Source: DATMXS01 sp050260275 (GTDB lineage: Bacteria > Acidobacteriota > Terriglobia > Bryobacterales > Bryobacteraceae). Taken from it: DNA of 9,389 bases. Below, piece after piece: positions 1 to 5,893 of the stretch (positions within the stretch are counted from its first letter, which is position 1; every line of letters begins with the position of its first letter). Where the stretch lies: positions 1 through 9,389 of the forward strand of contig JBLNBX010000185.1 of the NCBI GenBank assembly GCA_050260275.1. Direction: 5' to 3'. The notes beneath the pieces are model-generated. The model was given only the letters and a program-made list of their open reading frames with translations, ran no database searches and was not told where the DNA came from. The position numbers and the translations under genes are program-made.

Positions 1-677
1 GGCTTGCTATCGAAATCAAGTTCAAGTTGCAATCGCCCTGGTACTCCAAGGACGACCGCCCATTCCACGTTTTGGACAACCCGGTGCGAAAGGACCGGGT
101 GTTTGGTGTTCCTTACATGTCCGCAGCAAGCTGGAAAGGGTTTATTCGCTGGGCCTGCCGGATGCAGGCTGGCTTGCAGGAGCACCTTCAGCGGCACGGC
201 GGCAAGATGAACGACTGGTCCGACCCGGATTGGATCATTCATCTTTTCGGCAATGAGAAGGGGGAGAAGGAGGATTTTCTGCGAGGGTCGCTGGCCTTCT
301 ATCCGACTTGGTTCGACAAGGTCCGCTTCGAGGTGATCAATCCGCACAGCCGGAAGACGCGCGCAGGCACGCAGCCCATTCTCTACGAAGTCGTTCCGTC
401 GGACACCGAAGGCGTGCTGCGCCTGCTTTATGCGCCCCTTCCAGGCGACGATGGCCTTGGAGTTGCCGAACGCATCGATGCGCTGCAAAAGCTGCTGGAT
501 GCAGCCGAACAACTCCTCACAGTCTACGGTTTTTCCGCCAAGCGTACCGCCGGCTGGGGTATTGCAGAAGTGATAAAAGCCCGAGCCAATGGCGGGGAGT
601 GGAGACAAGAGCACCCTCTCCAAAAGTTGAAGGACGGGCTCGCCACTCTGCTTTCATCAGAGGTCGATCAGAGATGA
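1..677 (+). CDS. RAMP-superfamily CRISPR effector subunit (Cas7/Cmr6-like), 5'-truncated by window edge
   Basis: The reading frame is open from the first complete codon at base 3 to TGA at 675-677, giving 224 visible residues; the true start lies upstream. The visible N-terminal part has a short beta-strand (LAIEIKFKL), then a stretch with NPVRKD and PYMSAASWKGFIRW at visible residues about 37-50, which resembles the 'P-x-IPGSSxKGxxR' block that follows the first strand of RAMP/Cas7 proteins. Near the C-terminus, TAGWGIAEV (about 182-190) resembles the glycine-rich RAMP loop. Such proteins bind the crRNA or cap the type III complex in the cytoplasm. The stop overlaps the start of the Cas10-like gene (ATGA), so it belongs to the same operon. 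The exact subunit (Cmr6-like, Cmr1-like or another Cas7) is inference; membership of the RAMP superfamily is fairly secure from motif and context. Confidence 0.72.
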   Translation, partial: LAIEIKFKLQSPWYSKDDRPFHVLDNPVRKDRVFGVPYMSAASWKGFIRWACRMQAGLQEHLQRHGGKMNDWSDPDWIIHLFGNEKGEKEDFLRGSLAFYPTWFDKVRFEVINPHSRKTRAGTQPILYEVVPSDTEGVLRLLYAPLPGDDGLGVAERIDALQKLLDAAEQLLTVYGFSAKRTAGWGIAEVIKARANGGEWRQEHPLQKLKDGLATLLSSEVDQR

Positions 678-3667
678 GTGTTCCGGCCCAGGAAACGATG
701 GTCAACAAACTCCGGGAAAGCCGGTCGCTCCTGCTTGCCTGCGAAGCCATCGGCTGGCTTCACATGGCCGGGAAGGCGCACCCCGATTTCCTTCGGCATC
801 ACGGCGGCGCTGGCGTGAGCTACGAGCCTAAGGAATGGCCCAAGAATCTCATGCCAGCCTGGAGCGACCGGCTGGCCTGGCTCAGGTTGTCCAACAGCGG
901 AATGTCTCTGCCTGACAGCTTGGCCGAGTTTCTGGAGAAGTACGACGCTGGGAAATCAGAGAGTAGCTTGGTCGGCTTACTCCAGGCTGCCCACGCGATG
1001 GCCTCGGGTATCGAAAAGAACCTGCCTGGCTCCACCTCGGCGTACCTTGGCCAGGACATAACGCACATGTGGCTGACTTCGCCGTTCGGACTGCCGGTCA
1101 GGAATCTCCTTGTCGATCCGCCGCCCGTCCTGGCGCCGGGCGCCTTCGAAAGCCTGCTGGAGCGCATCGGAAAACTGCTTGACGATCTACACAAGCTCGC
1201 TGAAACAGCGGGCAACGTCGTGGATCCCTGGTGGCGGTGGCGCGAGGCTGCTATAGGCCCTGACGGATGGCTGCGGGAAGCCTTCTTGTCTACACTCGCC
1301 GAAACACGGCTACCCAACAACGACGTAACCCTGTGGGATCAATCCTATGTAGCGGCTGCCCTGTTCAAGTCCGCCGTCGCTGGGGCTCGACTGGCGGGGT
1401 GCAACGAGTGGGATAACCTGAAGCAGCAGACGCGCTGGCGCGTACTCACCAGCGGTCTTGGCAGCCGCCACTACGAAGCGCGGGCTGTGAAGATTGGCGA
1501 TTGGGCAGGCGCCCGGCGTGACATCGACGACTTCTTTGATCAAATCCGGCGCTTGATCGAAGTGGACCTCGCGGTGGGTTCGCTGATCTACCGGGATCAC
1601 GAGACGCTGGCCTTCACCTTCCCTGGACTGCGCTTCGACGCGACCAGTCAGGATCCCAAGGGCAGCTTAGATGATACGTCGGCAGAGGCCCTCCGAAAGG
1701 CGATTGGGACAGAAGTCGAGAAGCATGCCGAAAGCCGCAAGTTTGAGACACCGCCACTCACGCTGCTGTCCGACTCCACGCGATCGTTCATCGGCATGGT
1801 GGAGCAGCTCCGCAAGGCACGCGAGACTCTCGCCATTCCCCTGCACCGGACATGGGCGGTCCCGGAACCCGCATCGGCAGGAGGCCACGTCTGTCCTGTC
1901 TGCCAGGCGCGCTTTAGTCAACGGCAGGCGAATGATCGATCCGAGAATGCCCGCAAGCAGCGGGTCTGCGGTGTGTGTGTGGATCGGCGCAAAGGGCGGC
2001 TCGATGCCTGGCTCAATGGCGATAGGGACACGATCTGGATCTCCGAAGTCGCGGACGGCAATGACCGCGTCGCCTTATTGAGCTTCAGCCTCGACATCGA
2101 AGCCTGGATTGGCGGCGATCACGTTGATTCCCTCCGCGCGCAAAGCATCAGCGATTGGCGGCGCTTCAATGCCACCTTGAGTGGTCAGGCAAGCCCGGTC
2201 GATCCCGCCGAGCCGTTCGGGTCCTTGGTCCAGCATGTTCGGGGGAAGCTCTCGAACTTCGACAAGAGCGATCCGGTGCTCCGCAGTTTGCAAGAGGGCT
2301 ACCGGTACGAATCCGACTGGTCCAGCTATTTCTCTAAGATCGTCGAAGACCGCTCTGGCGCCCCGCGATGGGATGGCCTCGATGACGATGCACGGGCTCG
2401 ATGGATTGTACACCAACTCTTCCGCAAATTACCGTCGCCTGGCCGCATCCACCGCTTCTGGCGCAGTGCAGAGACCTTCTTCGATGAACTGCTCCTGTGC
2501 TTTCGTGAAATAGCAGCCGCTCATCCGAACCGATGGAGGACTCGCCGGCTGGCCCTTGAGCCGGATAGCGACGCGGGCGGCTGGCAGGACCGGGAGACGT
2601 ATGCTGGACGGCTTGGAGACGCTCCGTTTGAGGTGCTGTACCGGGCCGACATAGGCCGTTTCGTGAGCATCAGCAATTTGGCTCGTTGTCTCGACGCGGA
2701 TGTCCCAGCGCGAAGCCTGCAAGGTCGATCCGTGGAAATGAAAGGCGACGACGGCCGGACGCGCACTCTCACCATTCAACGTGTGCACGACCCCGACAAG
2801 ATTGCGGCCTATGCGCCAGTGATTCCTCTCGAACGCAGTCCACAACGGTTCCGCGTGCTTGTTCCTCTCGAATGCGCCCCAGCGTGCATCGAAACTGCGA
2901 TGGAAAAGTGGCAGGAAGAATTTGGCCGCGTCTGGGACCGGATGCCGCTCTGCGTTGGCATCGTCGCATTTCCTCGGATGACGCCATTTCAGGCGGTGAT
3001 CGAGAGCGCTCGCAACTTGGAAGCGGATCTGACTGAAACGAAACAAATTTGGCGCGTGCATGAGCGCCGCACAAAGGACGGAGTGACGGCCTTGACGCTC
3101 GTTCGTTCCGATCGCGCCTATGAAACGGTTCTCGTGCCCACGGCTTTGCCCGACGGCCGCCAAGACGTTTTCTATCCGTACTTCCGTGTGGAAGATCGCG
3201 AGCTCCGGCATGCGCGCGACTTCCAGCATCCGAACGGAACCGTGTACCGGCATGCCGCGGCTCTCCATCGCGGAGACGGCGTCGTTGTCCACCCGAGCCG
3301 CGTAACCACCGTGTTCCTGGACGCGACCGCTCGCCGGTTTGAGAAGGCCAAGAGTTGGTACCTCTCCGAATTTCGCCGCATGCGGGACACGTGGGACTTG
3401 CTGGCGCGGATCACGCCAAGCCTGGGCGCCTTGCGCGGCGCATGGGCGGAACTCGAAGAGCGGCAAAACGCCTGGCGTAGGGCGGACGGGGGCTGGGTGG
3501 ACGGCGCAGACAAGGAGTGGATTGAACTCGCGCGTGCCGTGCTGAACACCCGGTTGGGTGTTTCGGGCGCAGCGCTGGAGCACCTGACGGAAGCCGCTCG
3601 CGACGGCATTCTGGAATGGGCCATCGAATGGCATCTGGGCTGGCTGAAGCAGGGAATGGAGGATTGA
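674..3667 (+). CDS. csx11: Csx11-like Cas10 (large subunit of a type III-C-like CRISPR effector), catalytic motifs degenerate
   Basis: This 997-residue protein starts at the ATG overlapping the previous stop (ATGA); the frame is open further upstream, but that part lies inside the preceding gene. The N-terminus (residues 19-45) looks like a decayed HD domain: where Cas10 proteins usually have 'LLHDxGK', it reads WLHMAGK, so the metal-binding Asp is Met31. A second helix has AHAMASGIEK (about 106-115), where related proteins keep another metal ligand. A zinc knuckle is formed by C407, C410, C432 and C435 (CxxC, 21 residues, CxxC). A first palm-like strand (ALLSFSLDIEAW, about 467-478) precedes a second palm-like domain at about 725-785, ending with LCVGIVAFPRM. 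There is no GGDD; the aligned place reads about QRFRVLVPLE. Large size, neighbouring RAMP genes and a dead cyclase match the Csx11/III-C Cas10 group. It should scaffold crRNA and target RNA binding, without cyclic oligoadenylate synthesis. Confidence 0.75.
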   Translation: MSVPAQETMVNKLRESRSLLLACEAIGWLHMAGKAHPDFLRHHGGAGVSYEPKEWPKNLMPAWSDRLAWLRLSNSGMSLPDSLAEFLEKYDAGKSESSLVGLLQAAHAMASGIEKNLPGSTSAYLGQDITHMWLTSPFGLPVRNLLVDPPPVLAPGAFESLLERIGKLLDDLHKLAETAGNVVDPWWRWREAAIGPDGWLREAFLSTLAETRLPNNDVTLWDQSYVAAALFKSAVAGARLAGCNEWDNLKQQTRWRVLTSGLGSRHYEARAVKIGDWAGARRDIDDFFDQIRRLIEVDLAVGSLIYRDHETLAFTFPGLRFDATSQDPKGSLDDTSAEALRKAIGTEVEKHAESRKFETPPLTLLSDSTRSFIGMVEQLRKARETLAIPLHRTWAVPEPASAGGHVCPVCQARFSQRQANDRSENARKQRVCGVCVDRRKGRLDAWLNGDRDTIWISEVADGNDRVALLSFSLDIEAWIGGDHVDSLRAQSISDWRRFNATLSGQASPVDPAEPFGSLVQHVRGKLSNFDKSDPVLRSLQEGYRYESDWSSYFSKIVEDRSGAPRWDGLDDDARARWIVHQLFRKLPSPGRIHRFWRSAETFFDELLLCFREIAAAHPNRWRTRRLALEPDSDAGGWQDRETYAGRLGDAPFEVLYRADIGRFVSISNLARCLDADVPARSLQGRSVEMKGDDGRTRTLTIQRVHDPDKIAAYAPVIPLERSPQRFRVLVPLECAPACIETAMEKWQEEFGRVWDRMPLCVGIVAFPRMTPFQAVIESARNLEADLTETKQIWRVHERRTKDGVTALTLVRSDRAYETVLVPTALPDGRQDVFYPYFRVEDRELRHARDFQHPNGTVYRHAAALHRGDGVVVHPSRVTTVFLDATARRFEKAKSWYLSEFRRMRDTWDLLARITPSLGALRGAWAELEERQNAWRRADGGWVDGADKEWIELARAVLNTRLGVSGAALEHLTEAARDGILEWAIEWHLGWLKQGMED
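3658..3662 (+). promoter_or_regulatory. Ribosome binding site for the Cas7 gene
   Basis: GGAGG lies at the very end of the Csx11-like gene, with a 7-base spacer to the ATG at 3670. It supports that start over an in-frame ATG at 3616, which would lie inside the upstream gene and lacks comparable support. Confidence 0.7.
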
Positions 3668-3669
3668 GC

Positions 3670-4665
3670 ATGGGAGAAAGCTTCAAAACGCATCGCATCA
3701 CAGGGATGGCAGTCGATCCGATTCACGTCGGCACCGGCGGCGGGCGGCTCGGCCGGGTGGATCAGTCCATTGTCCGGGACCCCGTAACGCGTGTGCCGAA
3801 GATTCCCGGATCGAGCTTGGCGGGTGTCTACCGCGCTTACTGCGCGATGCATCAACAATCATCAGCCCCTAGCCGCACGATCGATGGGAGTCCCAAACCG
3901 TATTACCCCGACTGCGCGGGCCAGGGACAGCCGGACAAGCAAGGCAAGAGAGGCCATTGCGGGAAGCATAACTGTCCCATCTGTACCGTGTTCGGTTTCG
4001 CTCGAAGTGCGGGCGGCGGATTCGCCGGGCTGGCCGCTTTTAGCGACGCTCAGGTGCTGCTCTTTCCTGTGGCGACGCGCGAAGGGCCTGTCTGGATCAC
4101 GTGTCCAGGGGCGATGCGGCTCGTCGGGGCCGGAATGGGTGAGCTCCCTGATGCAGCCGTATACCGTTCCAAAGGAGAGCAACCGTTGAACCTTGGCTGG
4201 CTCCTGTTGCCGGTCGAGAAGCTTCCTGAGGGGAATGATCCCAAACAGTGGTTGAATTCAACGATTCCCGGCTTCATCGGTGACCGCCTCGCTGTGGTCT
4301 CCGACAAGCTCTTCTCCCACATCGTCAACAGCAATCTGGAAGTGCGGACTTCCGTGTCCATCAATCCGGAGACCGGCGCAGCCGAGGAAGGCGCCCTGTT
4401 TACCTACGAAGCGCTCCCGCGCTCCACGGTGCTCCTGTGGGAGGTGATCTGCAAGAACCCGGCACACTTCAAGGTGGGCAACGCCGCCGTTGACGCAGTG
4501 AAGGACACGGATGAGGTTTTCAACGTGGTGGCCGCAGCACATCCATATATGGAATGCCTTGGGATCGGCGGGATGGGCACGCGCGGGATGGGACGTCTCC
4601 GCGTGTTGTCGCCCAGAGCTACTCCACAGCAGCCCGTCGCTCCCAAGCCGACAGGAGGCGCCTGA
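3670..4665 (+). CDS. Cas7 backbone subunit of type III effector (Cmr4/Csm3-like RAMP)
   Basis: The protein has 331 residues from the ATG at 3670, two bases after the previous stop. It opens with a classic Cas7 N-terminus: strand THRITGMAVDPIHVGTGG, then GRVDQSIVRD and PKIPGSSLAGVYR (residues 43-55). Asp31 in 'RVDQSIVRD' sits where Cmr4 and Csm3 carry the aspartate that cuts target RNA at 6-nt intervals. A Cys/His cluster (C82, H96, C97, H100, C102, C105, ending NCPICTVFG) resembles the 'CPVCRLFG' segment of Csm3. The C-terminus has the glycine-rich loop GIGGMGTRGMGRL (about 298-310). Several copies should line the crRNA in the complex. The VDxxIxRDPxT block and the CPxC motif make it as close to Csm3 as to Cmr4, so the Cas7 call is secure and the subfamily is not. 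Its stop overlaps the next ATG (TGATG). Confidence 0.87.
   Translation: MGESFKTHRITGMAVDPIHVGTGGGRLGRVDQSIVRDPVTRVPKIPGSSLAGVYRAYCAMHQQSSAPSRTIDGSPKPYYPDCAGQGQPDKQGKRGHCGKHNCPICTVFGFARSAGGGFAGLAAFSDAQVLLFPVATREGPVWITCPGAMRLVGAGMGELPDAAVYRSKGEQPLNLGWLLLPVEKLPEGNDPKQWLNSTIPGFIGDRLAVVSDKLFSHIVNSNLEVRTSVSINPETGAAEEGALFTYEALPRSTVLLWEVICKNPAHFKVGNAAVDAVKDTDEVFNVVAAAHPYMECLGIGGMGTRGMGRLRVLSPRATPQQPVAPKPTGGA
4653..4658 (+). promoter_or_regulatory. Ribosome binding site for the small-subunit gene
   Basis: A consensus AGGAGG lies inside the last codons of the Cas7 gene, 6 bases before the ATG at 4665. It fixes the start of the small subunit and rules out an in-frame upstream ATG at 4554. Confidence 0.75.
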
Positions 4666-5024
4666 TGCAGAACTTGGACGTCGAATGCGCGAATCTCGGA
4701 CGGGCGCTGGCTCAACTCGATAAAGTCGATGACAAGACGCTGACCAGCGCGTTGAGCGTGTTGGAAGAGCAAGGCGTCTACGCCTGTTTCCTCTTTGTGA
4801 ACGCCCAAGGCGGGCCGGGTGGCCGGAAGGTCAGTGGCGAGCTTGCTAAGTTTCTTCAAAAGGTTCCCGCAGAGTCGCCCCTGCTCGGGAACGGCGACTT
4901 GTTCAACGCCCTTCAAGCGCTCGCCGGAGATCTCGACAAGTTGCTCTTCGCGCGGGACCTGCTCCGCCAAGCGCTCGTCTATGGCCGCTATCACGCCAAG
5001 GCCAGGGAGGCGAAGGCGCAGTGA
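4665..5024 (+). CDS. Small helical subunit of type III effector (Cmr5/Cas11-like)
   Basis: The protein has 119 residues and starts at the ATG in TGATG, preceded by a perfect AGGAGG. By eye it is nearly all helix: an N-terminal helix (about 1-35), a segment LEEQGVYACFLFVNAQ (about 28-43), a Gly/Pro-rich turn, and a C-terminal helical region ending ARDLLRQALVYGRYHAKA. Size, helical nature, the Y-x-x-Y-H-A-K type C-terminus and the position directly after cas7 are what is expected of Cmr5/Csm2-type Cas11 subunits, which form the second filament of the complex and hold the target strand. Sequence similarity to Cmr5 is weak by eye, as is usual for this family, so the call rests mainly on size, helicity and context. 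It overlaps the next gene by GTGA. Confidence 0.7.
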   Translation: MQNLDVECANLGRALAQLDKVDDKTLTSALSVLEEQGVYACFLFVNAQGGPGGRKVSGELAKFLQKVPAESPLLGNGDLFNALQALAGDLDKLLFARDLLRQALVYGRYHAKAREAKAQ

Positions 5025-5893
5025 GATGGACGATCTATCGCTGGACGTGGCGGCTGGAATCTCCCCTGTTTGTGGGCGTACCACCCGCAGGGAGCCTGAA
5101 TCGTTGCCGGCTCTACGTGCCCTCGCGTGCTCTGTGGGGCGCCCTCACGGCTGAGCTGGCGCGACGCCGGGAGAATGGCTTCCCGAGTTACAAAACGGAG
5201 GGCGCAACGCTCCACGAGAACGCCCGCTTCAGCTATCTGTTCCCTGCGGAATGCGACGGGAAGCATTGGCGGGCCTGGCTGCCGCGGTATGAAGAGCGCG
5301 ATGGGTTGGTCTGGCGGCGCGAGGACCGGCCGGACGGCAAGCACGACCTCACTAACCGTCAGATGCGCCTGCGGCTGCTGGATGCCCGCCCGGGAACCGC
5401 AATTGATCCCGATTCCGATAGCGCCGAGGAGGGAAGTCTCCGGGAAACAGAATGCGTGTTGTCCCAATGGCGAAGCAACAAATCTCCAGTCGCCTTTGTA
5501 GGCTACGTATTCTTTAAGCAGGACTTGCCAGAACTGAGCGACCTCACTGCTCTCTTTTTGGGTGGTGACACGCGCTACGGGCTCGGCCGGCTGCGTCGCT
5601 TTGACATGACGCTGGCTTCCGAGGTTTTCGGGGCCGGAGTGTTGTCGAATCAGGACGCGCCGGTGGTCCAGAGCGGCCATCTGCTCGCACATGTTCGGCC
5701 CGCCGATCATGTTCCAGAGACTGTCGGGAGCCAGGAACTGCTTGCAGGGTGGGATCGAACGAAAGCCGATCCGTTTCGCAAGGTCTCGGAAACGCCGTTG
5801 TGGACACCGGGTTCACGAGTACGCGACGGGCGCGTTGCCGACTGGGCGATCGAGGAAGACGGAATCTGGACGCTCGCGGGAGGCGCGCAATGA
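5021..5893 (+). CDS. RAMP-superfamily CRISPR effector subunit (Cas5/Csx10- or Cmr3-like)
   Basis: The protein has 290 residues from a GTG start that overlaps the previous stop (GTGA), with AGGGAGG about 11 bases upstream; the nearby ATG at 5026 is out of frame. The N-terminus has the RAMP strand WTWRLESPLFVGVP followed by RLYVPSRALWGALTAEL (residues 30-46), equivalent to the 'xIPGSxLRGAL' block. LFLGGDTRYGLGRLRRF (about 178-194) contains the glycine-rich loop 'GGxTRYGLGRL'. One such protein normally caps the 5' handle of the crRNA (Cas5), and being the last effector gene after the small subunit suits that role. A further Cas7-like subunit is the alternative. The C-terminal ~70 residues have no motif recognised by eye. 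The stop overlaps the methylase start as ATGA. Confidence 0.75.
   Translation: MRWTIYRWTWRLESPLFVGVPPAGSLNRCRLYVPSRALWGALTAELARRRENGFPSYKTEGATLHENARFSYLFPAECDGKHWRAWLPRYEERDGLVWRREDRPDGKHDLTNRQMRLRLLDARPGTAIDPDSDSAEEGSLRETECVLSQWRSNKSPVAFVGYVFFKQDLPELSDLTALFLGGDTRYGLGRLRRFDMTLASEVFGAGVLSNQDAPVVQSGHLLAHVRPADHVPETVGSQELLAGWDRTKADPFRKVSETPLWTPGSRVRDGRVADWAIEEDGIWTLAGGAQ
5878..5883 (+). promoter_or_regulatory. Ribosome binding site for the DUF1156 methylase
   Basis: GGGAGG lies within the last codons of the RAMP gene, 6 bases before the ATG at 5890. It supports this start, which yields the typical DUF1156 N-terminus, and links methylase translation to the CRISPR effector message. Confidence 0.75.

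Noticed and set aside
308..673. In-frame open extension upstream of the Csx11-like gene, adding 122 residues
   Set aside because: It lies wholly inside the preceding RAMP gene, its translation is Arg/Ser-rich and unlike a protein domain, and the ATG at 674 gives the expected Cas10-like N-terminus and an ATGA overlap.
2429..3634. Long minus-strand open frame of 401 codons
   Set aside because: It is antisense to the Csx11-like gene, matches no recognised motif, and long open antisense frames are common in GC-rich genes.
5749..5889. Earlier in-frame start for the methylase
   Set aside because: The extension sits inside the RAMP gene; the ATG at 5890 has GGGAGG 6 bases upstream and begins the conserved DUF1156 N-terminus.
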